A stretch of 21,965 nt of DNA from GCA-2861595 sp035526335. GTDB lineage: Bacteria > Actinomycetota > Acidimicrobiia > Acidimicrobiales > GCA-2861595. Where the stretch lies: the NCBI GenBank assembly GCA_035526335.1, contig DATLCN010000022.1, positions 1-21,965 on the forward strand. Direction: 5' to 3'. The notes under the pieces were generated by a model, which made no database searches, was not told the origin of the DNA, and was given only the letters and a program-made list of their open reading frames with translations. Of this stretch, positions 15,231-21,754 are shown one piece after another (positions within the stretch are counted from its first letter, which is position 1; every line of letters begins with the position of its first letter). The position numbers and the translations under genes were made by a program.

Positions 15231-15680
15231 ATGCGAGTCACACAAGCAACGTTCTCGTTCCTCCCCGATTTCACCGACGACGAGATCAAGGCCCAACTGC
15301 AGTACGCCATCGACAACGGCTGGGCCCTGGCCGTCGAGTACACCGACGACCCCCATCCCCGGAACAGCTATTGGGAGATGTGGGACCTGCCCATGTTCGA
15401 GGTCACCGACCCCTCTGGGGTGTTCTACGAGGTGGAGAAGTGCCGCGAGGCCTTCCCCAACTTCTACATCAAGGTGACGGCCTACGACCCCCGCCACTGC
15501 CGCCAGACCACGGCGTTCGACATGATCATCAACCGGCCATCCGAGGAGCCCGGCTTCCGGCTGGACCGCACCGAGACCAACGACCGCCATATGCAGTACA
15601 CCATCCACTCCTATGCGGCCGAGAAGCCCCACGGTGAGCGCTACGAGAACAGCAGCGCCGGGAGCAACGGCAAGAAATGA
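15231..15680 (+). CDS. cbbS: RuBisCO small subunit, red-type
   Basis: 149 residues, ATG 15231; AAGGAG (15218-15223) overlaps the cbbL stop codon. Caps the L8 core to form the L8S8 holoenzyme. Typical features: TFSFLPDFTDDEIKAQLQYAIDNGWALAVEYTDD, NSYWEMWDLPMF, and FYEVEKCREAFPNFYIKVTAYD. A C-terminal extension after about residue 105 (PGFRLDRTETNDRHMQYTIHSY) corresponds to the red-type beta-hairpin lining the central channel and is absent from green-type subunits. The last 25 residues are polar and Lys/Ser/Gly-rich. Stop overlaps the cbbX start (ATGA). Confidence 0.96.
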   Translation: MRVTQATFSFLPDFTDDEIKAQLQYAIDNGWALAVEYTDDPHPRNSYWEMWDLPMFEVTDPSGVFYEVEKCREAFPNFYIKVTAYDPRHCRQTTAFDMIINRPSEEPGFRLDRTETNDRHMQYTIHSYAAEKPHGERYENSSAGSNGKK

Positions 15681-16801
15681 GCGAGCCCGACGACGGCCCG
15701 GCACGGAGCTTCGGTATGCGCCGTTCCGGGTCGTCGCCGGGTAGTCCCGGCGACAACGGCGAGAACGAAGACGGCGACAAGAAGGAAGAGCTTCTCCCCG
15801 ACGACGCCGTGGTGGACGTTGCCTCCGAGGAGGCGTCGGTCCACACCCAGGAGGTGCTCGAGCGGCTCGACCGCGAGCTGGTGGGGTTGGAGCCGGTCAA
15901 ATCGCGCATCCGGGAGATCGGTGACCTGCTGCTGGTCGACCGGCTCCGCCGGCGCTTCGGCATCGAGGCCACCCGGCCCACGCTGCACATGTCCTTCACG
16001 GGCAGCCCGGGCACGGGCAAGACCACGGTCGCCCTGCGCATGGCCAACCTGCTCCACCGCCTCGGCTACCTGGCCAAGGGCCACCTCGTCACCGTCACCC
16101 GTGACGACCTGGTGGGCCAGTACATCGGCCACACCGCCCCCAAGACCAAAGAGGTCCTGAAGCGTGCCATGGGCGGGGTGCTGTTCGTGGACGAGGCCTA
16201 CTACCTGTACCGCCAGGAGAACGAGCGGGACTACGGGCAAGAGACCATCGAGATCCTGTTGCAGGTGATGGAGAACAACCGGGAGGACCTGGTGGTCATC
16301 CTCGCCGGCTACAAGGACCGGATGGACCAGTTCTTCCAGTCCAACCCCGGTATGGGGAGCCGCATCGCGCACCACATCCACTTCCCCGACTACACCCTCG
16401 ACGAGCTGGTGGCCATCGGCGACCTCATGCTGGCCGAGCAGAAGTACGAAATGTCCGAGGACGCGGCCAACGCCTTCCGGGACTACCTGGAGCGGCGCAT
16501 GCGCCAGCCCCGGTTCGCCAACGCCCGCAGCGTGCGCAATGCGCTGGAGCGGGCCCGCCTGCGCCAGGCCAGCCGCATCGTGTCCGATTCCGGGCGGAAG
16601 CTCACCAAGGGCGACCTCATGCGCCTCGAGGCCGACGACATCCTCCAGAGCCGGGTGTTCCACGATGAGGATTCCGAGCCGGAGTCCAAAGCCAAGCCGA
16701 AGTCCGATTCGGAGCCGGAGTCCGAGTCGAAGTCCGACTCCAGGTCCGACGGGGAGTCTGACTCCAAATCCGGCTCCGAGCCTTCCAGCACCAAGAGCTG
16801 A
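15677..16801 (+). CDS. cbbX: Red-type RuBisCO activase CbbX (AAA+) with polar N- and C-terminal extensions
   Basis: 374 residues against about 300-320 for usual CbbX; the ATG overlaps the cbbS stop. The ATP-driven hexamer pulls on the RuBisCO large-subunit tail to release inhibitory sugar phosphates. Core about 52-329: Walker A GSPGTGKTT (109-117), pore-loop segment GQYIGHTAPKT (147-157), Walker B GGVLFVDEAY (166-175), LAGYKDRM, NPGMGSRIAHHIHFPDY, and NARSVRN with the conserved Arg. Additions: an acidic Gly/Ser N-terminal segment of about 50 residues and a 45-residue Ser/Asp/Glu/Lys tail. Both extensions share the frame and lack catalytic motifs. Gene order and the red-type substrate make the assignment secure. 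Confidence 0.96.
   Translation: MSEPDDGPARSFGMRRSGSSPGSPGDNGENEDGDKKEELLPDDAVVDVASEEASVHTQEVLERLDRELVGLEPVKSRIREIGDLLLVDRLRRRFGIEATRPTLHMSFTGSPGTGKTTVALRMANLLHRLGYLAKGHLVTVTRDDLVGQYIGHTAPKTKEVLKRAMGGVLFVDEAYYLYRQENERDYGQETIEILLQVMENNREDLVVILAGYKDRMDQFFQSNPGMGSRIAHHIHFPDYTLDELVAIGDLMLAEQKYEMSEDAANAFRDYLERRMRQPRFANARSVRNALERARLRQASRIVSDSGRKLTKGDLMRLEADDILQSRVFHDEDSEPESKAKPKSDSEPESESKSDSRSDGESDSKSGSEPSSTKS
16664..16798 (+). repeat. Low-complexity Ser/Asp/Glu/Lys repeat encoding the CbbX tail
   Basis: Degenerate repeats of TCCGA(C/G/T) and GAGTC units encode runs such as KSDSEPESESKSDSRSD. The region is rich in GA-containing 6-mers, unlike the preceding core, which suggests growth by slippage. 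The tail ends just before the cbbX stop. Confidence 0.75.
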
Positions 16802-16816
16802 ACCGGGCTCCTCTTT

Positions 16817-17680
16817 CTACTCGGCGGCCACCATCGCGGCCTTGGGTACGGGAATGGCATAACGCTGGCGGGCCCGACGCAGGCGAACGCCGTCCCAATG
16901 GCCGAACTCATTCTCGGGAATCCACTCGTTGGCCCAGAACCCGTCTGGCCATTTGCGCTCGAGCTCCTTGCACTGGGCCGAATGCAGGAGACGGGCAGCA
17001 CCGCTGCGGTCGGCCCACAATCCGAGCATGTAGAACTCGCCAGGGCGGCCCATGCCGACCACCGCCCGCAAGAAGTCAGGGTCGCGGGAGGCTTGGCGAC
17101 GCAGCGTTCTCAGCGCCATGACCGCCTCCAGCATGTGGCGCGGTGACGTCCCGATGTGGATCACCGCTCCGCCGGCGCCACCAACCTCCTCCCGGCGGCG
17201 GCGTGCATAAGGAGTGCTCTCGTAGCTGACAGAGCCGTCGGCCGCGGTCGCCGCCTTGAGCTTGGGAAGGTGATCCAGAGCCTTCTGGAGCGCCTCGGCT
17301 TGGGGGGCGTCCATCGGAGCACGTTCGTAGGCCGGCTCTGACTGACCCATGGTGACCCCCTTCCACCGGCCCACCTCGTACGGTCCGGGCCGCCACCGCA
17401 TCAGCCAGAACGAGCGCAGCAGCTTCGAGAAGCTCCACATGACCTCATCGTGGGCCCCGCTGCGCATGAACTCCTGCATGTCATGGCGACTGCGCCAGAT
17501 CGTGATGGTCCAGAATTCCGACGGACCGGCGACGATGCTGGCCCACTGCACGACGTCGCCGCCCGCCTCGAGTTGGCGCCGCACCTTCATGGTGGCCAAC
17601 ATCATCGACGGGAACAACCACGGGCCCTTGAGGCGGGACCTGGTCGTCACTGCGAACAGCTGCCCGGTCTCGTCCTGCAC
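16817..17680 (-). CDS. Duplicated ABM/dabb-like alpha+beta-barrel protein
   Basis: 287 residues from GTG 17680, chosen because the recognisable fold begins at once (QLFAVTTRSRLKGPW); a GTG at 17725 would add 15 Arg/Gly-rich residues. Two related halves are visible. The first has FWTITIWRSRHDMQEFMRSGAHDEVMWSF; the second, from about residue 165, has EFYMLGLWADRSGAARLLHSAQCKEL. Each shows the beta-strand/helix pattern of dimeric alpha+beta barrels (antibiotic biosynthesis monooxygenase, DUF3291 and CrtA-like groups), so the chain may form an internal pseudo-dimer. Substrate unknown. It converges on cbbX with a 15-base gap. Assignment is by pattern and is moderate. Confidence 0.65.
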   Translation of the reverse strand: MQDETGQLFAVTTRSRLKGPWLFPSMMLATMKVRRQLEAGGDVVQWASIVAGPSEFWTITIWRSRHDMQEFMRSGAHDEVMWSFSKLLRSFWLMRWRPGPYEVGRWKGVTMGQSEPAYERAPMDAPQAEALQKALDHLPKLKAATAADGSVSYESTPYARRRREEVGGAGGAVIHIGTSPRHMLEAVMALRTLRRQASRDPDFLRAVVGMGRPGEFYMLGLWADRSGAARLLHSAQCKELERKWPDGFWANEWIPENEFGHWDGVRLRRARQRYAIPVPKAAMVAAE

Positions 17681-17749
17681 GCCCGACAGTCTTACCGCGC
17701 CGCCAGCCCGACGCCGGTCGGGCACCCGTTACCCGCCTCCTGCGTTTCC

Positions 17750-18496
17750 CTAGCTCGCCTCGGCCCACACACGCCGCAGAGTCGCCACGTTTAGGACGCC
17801 GGCGCAGCCGCTGCCCACCGGGTCGGCCAGCACCGTCGCCGGCTGCGACAGCTCGCCGAACCCGTCGAGCACCAGGTCGGCGGCTCCGAGGTCGTGGTCG
17901 ACGGTGTAGCCATTGGCAACGACCACGCAGGCCAGGCCCGCACCTTTGGCCGACTCGAGCCCCTCGGCCGAATCCTCCACGCCGACAGCTGCAGCAGCGG
18001 GCAGGCCCAGGCGTCGGAGGGCGGCGGTGAAGGCTTCGGGATCGGGCTTGCGTGTCGCCACCTCCTCGCCCGTGACCACCACCTCGAAGGCGAAGTCACC
18101 GAGCGATGTCGCCAGCACCTGCTCGACCCAGGCCCGACTGCCCGTGGTGGCCACTGCCAGCCTCACACCGGCCGCGCTGAGTTCAGCGAGCAGCCGCTCC
18201 ACTCCGGGCCGCGGCTGGATCCGGCCGGCGGCGATGAGGTCATTGGTGATCGCCGTCTTGCGGGCGTGCAGGGCGGGAGCCAACTCCGCCCTCTCCCCCT
18301 CCTCCACCCCCTGGGCTGCGAGGTATCCGTCGATCCGGCGCTGACCGCCGGTGGTGCGAAGAAGCCGTCCGTACTCCAACTCGTCCCAGCGGTAAGGAAG
18401 TCCGAAAGCCTCGAAGGCCATGTTGAAAGCCACCCGGTGCCCGTGGCGTTCACTGTCGACGAGGGTGCCATCGACGTCGAATACGACCGCCTCCAC
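17750..18496 (-). CDS. cbbY: HAD-family sugar bisphosphatase CbbY (xylulose-1,5-bisphosphate phosphatase)
   Basis: 248 residues, GTG start. HAD motif I FDVDGTLVDSE (nucleophile Asp7, acid/base Asp9), motif II VATTGS, motif III Lys in TRKPDPEAF, motif IV GVEDSAEGLESAKGAG. The cap segment EYGRLLRTTGGQRRIDGYL closely resembles EYRELLTTTGGKERI of Rhodobacter CbbY, supporting more than a general beta-phosphoglucomutase-like call. CbbY dephosphorylates xylulose-1,5-bisphosphate, a misfire product that inhibits RuBisCO, to xylulose 5-phosphate, complementing CbbX. It is last in an operon beginning at 19746, 12 bases after the preceding unknown gene, and lies less than 1 kb from cbbX on the opposite strand. 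Confidence 0.88.
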   Translation of the reverse strand: MEAVVFDVDGTLVDSERHGHRVAFNMAFEAFGLPYRWDELEYGRLLRTTGGQRRIDGYLAAQGVEEGERAELAPALHARKTAITNDLIAAGRIQPRPGVERLLAELSAAGVRLAVATTGSRAWVEQVLATSLGDFAFEVVVTGEEVATRKPDPEAFTAALRRLGLPAAAAVGVEDSAEGLESAKGAGLACVVVANGYTVDHDLGAADLVLDGFGELSQPATVLADPVGSGCAGVLNVATLRRVWAEAS

Positions 18497-18508
18497 GCGC
18501 CGAGAAGC

Positions 18509-18919
18509 TCAGGCCCAGGGATCGCCGGCAGCCGCGGTGCGGAGCTCGCTGAAGGCCAGGTCGATGTCCGTCCCCCACAGGTCCCAGGTCGAGAGGCGCA
18601 ACCCGAGAAGCTGAATGGCGACCGCGGGCCCCAGCTTTGTCTCCTCGTCGAGCTTCACCATCCCTGCCTCGGACATGGCGATCTCGACGGTGTGCTTCGC
18701 CGTGCCGAGGTCCTCTGGGAGATCGAGTCGCAGCAGGACGCTGGCCGGGCCCAGGCGGATGGCGCAGGCCATGTCGGCCTGCGCCATCAACACGTTCCCC
18801 TCGACGTGGAACAGGGGCGAATGATGCTCCGCCTTGGCCCCGTCCGGGTCCAGGAAGTCGTGAAGCACGCTGTGGTCGTCGCCGGGGCTGCCCCCAGGCT
18901 CCCCGTACGGCGGCAGCAT
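18509..18919 (-). CDS. Hypothetical protein upstream of cbbY
   Basis: 136 residues from ATG 18919; an in-frame upstream extension would run through the preceding gene. No family recognised. An acidic, Gly/Pro-rich start (EPGGSPGDDHSVLHDFLDPDG) precedes a probable beta-rich domain (HSPLFHVEGNVLMAQADMACAIRLGPASVLLRL) and amphipathic segments (TVEIAMSEAGMVKLD, LLGLRLSTWDLWGTDIDLAF). No signal peptide or membrane helix. Sixteen bases separate it from the membrane gene upstream and 12 from cbbY, so co-expression is likely. It may act in the same process as cbbY, but the sequence gives no mechanism. Confidence 0.65.
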   Translation of the reverse strand: MLPPYGEPGGSPGDDHSVLHDFLDPDGAKAEHHSPLFHVEGNVLMAQADMACAIRLGPASVLLRLDLPEDLGTAKHTVEIAMSEAGMVKLDEETKLGPAVAIQLLGLRLSTWDLWGTDIDLAFSELRTAAAGDPWA

Positions 18920-18935
18920 CCCGCCACTCACGGGA

Positions 18936-19190
18936 TCAGCGAGCCAGGCGCTCCGCTCGCCCGATGACATCCTCGAGGCCGCCAGCGGCAGCCTGGAGAT
19001 TGCCGTTGATGCGGTCGGTGGCCGGCCCGATGACGAGGCACATGGTCTCGACGGCACGCACACCGAACGTCACCTTGGCAAGGGTCCGGCTGATGCTGTT
19101 GAGGCGCCAGGCGACCTTGTTGAGGAAGTAGCCGAGGACGACAACGAACAACACGATCTCCAGGACCGTCAAGAACACTCGCAAAGTCAT
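18936..19190 (-). CDS. Small single-helix membrane protein (third of three)
   Basis: 84 residues, ATG overlapping the upstream stop (ATGA). One N-terminal membrane helix (about 4-23, FLTVLEIVLFVVVLGYFL) is followed by an amphipathic cytoplasmic part (RLNSISRTLAKVTFGVRAVETM...INGNLQAAAGGLEDVIGRAERL). Family unknown. Shape and size match the two preceding genes, suggesting one membrane assembly. Confidence 0.68.
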   Translation of the reverse strand: MTLRVFLTVLEIVLFVVVLGYFLNKVAWRLNSISRTLAKVTFGVRAVETMCLVIGPATDRINGNLQAAAGGLEDVIGRAERLAR

Positions 19191-19477
19191 CTGCGGTTAC
19201 CTCCCATAGCGGCGAGCAGCTCGGCATGGCGCCCGACCTCGGCGCCCAGTTCTTCGGTGCGCACAGCGCACTGGTTCAGCATCCAGGTCGTCGAGGTGTT
19301 CTGGGCCAGCCGGGTGGCCGTGTCCCAGACGTCTTTGACGTTCTCGTCGATGTCGTCGACGAAGCTGATCAGCAGCGAGAGCAGCACGATGACGGCGATG
19401 ATCACGACCAGGCCCATGCCCAGGGTGATCCACCAGAACGTGATGTGCTCGGATTGCAGGCCCAGCATCGCTTCCAT
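19187..19477 (-). CDS. Small single-helix membrane protein (second of three)
   Basis: 96 residues; its ATG shares one base with the upstream stop (TAATG). After a short outer segment there is a strong membrane helix (about 15-40, WITLGMGLVVIIAVIVLLSL), then an acidic helical domain (FVDDIDENVKDVWDTATRLAQNTSTTWMLNQ...TEELGAEVGRHAELLAAM). One Cys lies in LNQCAVRTEE. Not recognised. Overlapping starts on both sides indicate fixed stoichiometry with its neighbours. Confidence 0.7.
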   Translation of the reverse strand: MEAMLGLQSEHITFWWITLGMGLVVIIAVIVLLSLLISFVDDIDENVKDVWDTATRLAQNTSTTWMLNQCAVRTEELGAEVGRHAELLAAMGGNRR

Positions 19478-19746
19478 TACTGCCCACCTCCCAGCTCTGA
19501 ACGAGCCTGCTCAGCGTAGCGGGTGGTGCGCCGCAGACTCTCGTTGATGTTGTCCACCTGCCACAGGGGCAAGGTGTTGATTCGGGCCTCATCCAGGCTG
19601 CCGACGATCGCCTCGGCTTGGACGCCGATCCGTCGGGCCAACCCGAGAATGATCCCGGCCAGGACCACGATCACCGAGATCACCACCGTTGCGATGATGA
19701 ACCCGATGTACCAGCCAGTGAGCACGGCCTCTGCCGCAATCATCAT
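19477..19746 (-). CDS. Small single-helix membrane protein (first of three)
   Basis: 89 residues starting MM; the first ATG (19746) has AAAGGGG upstream at good spacing. One long membrane helix (about 12-36, YIGFIIATVVISVIVVLAGIIL) precedes a cytoplasmic segment ARRIGVQAEAIVGSLDEARINTLPLWQVDNINESLRRTTRYAEQAR, predicted as two helices around a conserved-looking NTLPLWQV turn. Opens the five-gene operon that ends with cbbY. No family recognised. Confidence 0.72.
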   Translation of the reverse strand: MMIAAEAVLTGWYIGFIIATVVISVIVVLAGIILGLARRIGVQAEAIVGSLDEARINTLPLWQVDNINESLRRTTRYAEQARSELGGGQ

Positions 19747-19775
19747 GGGGACCCCTTTCTTCTCAGTGCTCCGTC

Positions 19776-19805
19776 ACAATAGACGTTGGACAGCTAGGTG
19801 GTCAA
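19776..19805 (-). promoter_or_regulatory. Sigma70-type promoter of the small-membrane-protein/cbbY operon
   Basis: On the minus strand TTGACC (19800-19805) and TATTGT (19776-19781) are 18 bases apart, the best -35/-10 pair in the window. Transcription would start near 19769, leaving a leader of about 23 bases with the AAAGGGG ribosome site. Confidence 0.6.
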
Positions 19806-19891
19806 TGCACTGAGTGAAAAATTCGCCGCACCGGCCACACCCAGAGTTTGACACATGCCATCTTCGCCCGCTCGGACGACGGTGCAGGGAC

Positions 19892-19897
19892 TAGCCT
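19892..19897 (+). promoter_or_regulatory. -10 box before the PsbP-like gene
   Basis: TAGCCT lies 9 bases before the GTG at 19907, with no ribosome site between, so the message would be leaderless or nearly so. No matching -35. Confidence 0.35.
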
Positions 19898-19906
19898 GAG
19901 CGCACC

Positions 19907-20992
19907 GTGAGCGACACCCCCGACGAAAAGCCCGCCTCAGGTGATCCCGAAACCGACTTGGCGGGTCCACCAGTGGAGCCCGTGGTCTCGATGTCGCTCG
20001 ACCCGCAGGAGCCGCTCGAGAGTGGCCCTGAGCCGGGTGGTCCCCCGGCGCCGGCGGCGCTCGAGGCTCCCACCCCAGAGGCACCACAACGGCAAGTGTT
20101 CGATCCTGCACCTCCACCGCCGCGAGCCGACGCCGGGGCGGCCCCGCCCGACACAGCAGGGCCTCACGGGGCTTCTGGGGCGCCTGCGGCGACACCGACC
20201 ACCGACGCTGCTGTCGCCGGCGACGGGGCCGGCCACGGCGACGTCCCGCCCGACGACGTCGAGTTAGAGGCCCGAGCGGCTCCGAGGTCTCTCCTCGCCC
20301 GTCGCTGGCCCCTCGTGCTGCTACCCCTCCTGGTCATCGCCATCGTGGTGGCGGCCTTCGCCGTCAAGAGCAACACGGACAAGGCGGTGGACAAGGTGAA
20401 GACCTCACCCGCGTTCGTCACCTTCCGCGACAAGAACACCGGCTTCACCATCAAGTATCCGAACAAGTGGAAGCGGGCGGAACGGGCCGATCCCGAGATC
20501 CGCCTTCTCGTCAGGGACGAGGGGCTCGACTCTCTGCTCGTCCGTGTGGCCCGGACAGCGGCACCGTTTCCCGCCGATCTGACCGGTGACGAGGCGAAGC
20601 AGGTTGCCGACGTGGTACTCAAGCGGGAGACCTTCGCCCCAGAGCGGATCCTCCGGGAGCAGGCGGTGAACGTCAACGGTGCCCCCGGCTACTACTACCT
20701 CTACACCTTCGACGAGGAGGTCAAGACCGACAGCGGCACTCAGAAGGTGCAGGGTGTCCACGCCCACTACATCGTCTTCTCCGGCCGCCGGGTCTTCGTC
20801 CTGGTGTTCCAGGCCCTTCCCACCGCCAACTTCGACAAACTGGCGGCGACGTTCGACGCCATGGCCGAGAGCTTCGGCGTAAGTCCCCTGGCCTCGGACG
20901 CCCCCGATGTGACGGCGGCTCCCGACCCGGCCGCAACGTCCACAACGCCGTCTGCCCCGCCCGCGACGACTGCGCCCGTTCCTCCCCGCTAG
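19907..20992 (+). CDS. Membrane-anchored protein with PsbP-like extracytoplasmic domain
   Basis: 361 residues, GTG start. A long Pro/Ala/Glu/Asp-rich cytoplasmic region (1-125) precedes RSLLARR, one membrane helix (about 134-152) and an extracytoplasmic domain. That domain starts FVTFRDKNTGFTIKYPNKWKRAE, the pattern of PsbP/DUF1795-like domains (GF.I.YP..W), and continues with LLVRVARTA, APGYYYLYTFDEEV, HAHYIVFSGRRVFVLVFQALP and FDKLAATFDAMAESF, ending in a Thr/Pro/Ala tail. PsbP-like domains are small alpha/beta lipid- or protein-binding folds; a photosynthetic role is not implied. Divergent from the cbbY operon. Domain call moderate, function unknown. Confidence 0.78.
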   Translation: MSDTPDEKPASGDPETDLAGPPVEPVVSMSLDPQEPLESGPEPGGPPAPAALEAPTPEAPQRQVFDPAPPPPRADAGAAPPDTAGPHGASGAPAATPTTDAAVAGDGAGHGDVPPDDVELEARAAPRSLLARRWPLVLLPLLVIAIVVAAFAVKSNTDKAVDKVKTSPAFVTFRDKNTGFTIKYPNKWKRAERADPEIRLLVRDEGLDSLLVRVARTAAPFPADLTGDEAKQVADVVLKRETFAPERILREQAVNVNGAPGYYYLYTFDEEVKTDSGTQKVQGVHAHYIVFSGRRVFVLVFQALPTANFDKLAATFDAMAESFGVSPLASDAPDVTAAPDPAATSTTPSAPPATTAPVPPR

Positions 20993-21011
20993 ACGGAGGG
21001 AGGCTCAGGCC

Positions 21012-21575
21012 TCAGCGGCAGATGACCACGCCACCGCAGTTGGAACATAGGTAGTTGGTGTCGTCCAGGCGGGCGTAGAAGTCCGGCGGCAACCGGAGGA
21101 CCAGCGAACACCTTCGGCAGTTGATCTCATGGGTGAACATCGCCTTTGCCACTCCCGCCATCACTGATCGCGTGCCGTTCGAGGAGAGCGACTTGGCCTC
21201 AGACCCCGCGTCGGCGTAGTTCGAACTCTGCTGGACCTGCACCCGCTTGGCCTTGGAGACGCGGGCCTGCGCCTTGTGCTCCTGGGCCGCTCGGCTGGCC
21301 CTCCGGCGGGCCTCCCGAGCCATGGCCTCCACGACCTTCGGGTCGACCCGTTCTCCGAACACCTCGGTGGACTGCATGCGGGCCCGGGCGCTCTTGCGGG
21401 CGAGGGTGTAGGCCTCATTCAGCTCCTGCATCCGCCTCTCTGCCGCCCGCTGGACGCCCTCTGGGCGTCCCACGACCCGGTCAGGGTGGTAGAGCTGCGC
21501 CAGCTTGCGGTACGCAGCAGTTATCTCAGCCTTGGTCGCCGAGCGACGAATCCCGAGGACTTCGTACGGATCCAC
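21012..21575 (-). CDS. J-domain protein with C-terminal zinc ribbon
   Basis: 187 residues, GTG start. Residues 1-65 are a J domain (DPYEVLGIRRSATKAEITAAYRKLAQLYHPDR) with the HPD tripeptide at 30-32 needed to stimulate DnaK ATPase. A long Arg/Ala/Lys/Gln helical region follows, then a C-terminal zinc-ribbon-like module (INCRRC ... YLCSNCGG). The Gly/Phe and four-CxxCxGxG regions of DnaJ are missing, so this is a class C J-protein that may recruit DnaK to a specific client. The zinc ribbon suggests binding of nucleic acid or protein. No chaperone gene is adjacent. Confidence 0.86.
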   Translation of the reverse strand: MDPYEVLGIRRSATKAEITAAYRKLAQLYHPDRVVGRPEGVQRAAERRMQELNEAYTLARKSARARMQSTEVFGERVDPKVVEAMAREARRRASRAAQEHKAQARVSKAKRVQVQQSSNYADAGSEAKSLSSNGTRSVMAGVAKAMFTHEINCRRCSLVLRLPPDFYARLDDTNYLCSNCGGVVICR

Positions 21576-21584
21576 TGGTTGGCG

Positions 21585-21590
21585 ATGCTA
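21585..21590 (-). promoter_or_regulatory. -10 box before the J-domain gene
   Basis: TAGCAT on the minus strand, 9 bases before the GTG at 21575, with no ribosome site between. A hairpin CCCGCC-GCAGA-GGCGGG (21603-21619) lies just upstream. No -35 is clear. Confidence 0.35.
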
Positions 21591-21673
21591 TCCCTGGCCG
21601 ATCCCGCCGCAGAGGCGGGGAGACGGCTCAAAGGCGCGGCCCGAGGCTGCCCTAACCCCCTAAGGGGCCGCCG

Positions 21674-21745
21674 GAGAAGCTACTTGCACGAAAACAGGAA
21701 CAAACGCGCAGCTGAAAGTTGCAAGAGGGATGCAAAGTAGCTCTC
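21674..21745. repeat. Long imperfect inverted repeat in the intergenic region
   Basis: The 15-base arms 21674-21688 and 21731-21745 pair over nearly their full length, with one single-base bulge on each side, around a 42-base AT-richer interior that itself can form a small GCAGC/GTTGC hairpin. A short CCCC-TAA-GGGG dyad (21657-21667) lies beside it. It sits 9 bases beyond the stop of the partial minus-strand gene, so it could act as a transcript-end structure; no U-run follows. It could also be an unrecognised structured RNA. Confidence 0.5.
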
Positions 21746-21754
21746 TGGCCGGCC

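Noticed and set aside
19848..19853. TTGACA as the -35 box for the PsbP-like gene
   Set aside because: No -10-like hexamer occurs 16-19 bases downstream; the box near the gene start (19892-19897) is too far away.
21685..21745. Resemblance to a c-di-GMP-I (GEMM) riboswitch: GAAA loop, CAAAC and GGGATGCAAAG segments
   Set aside because: The TGCAAAG segment pairs with the left arm of the long inverted repeat instead of forming the GEMM internal loop, the second GEMM helix is missing, and no plus-strand gene follows.
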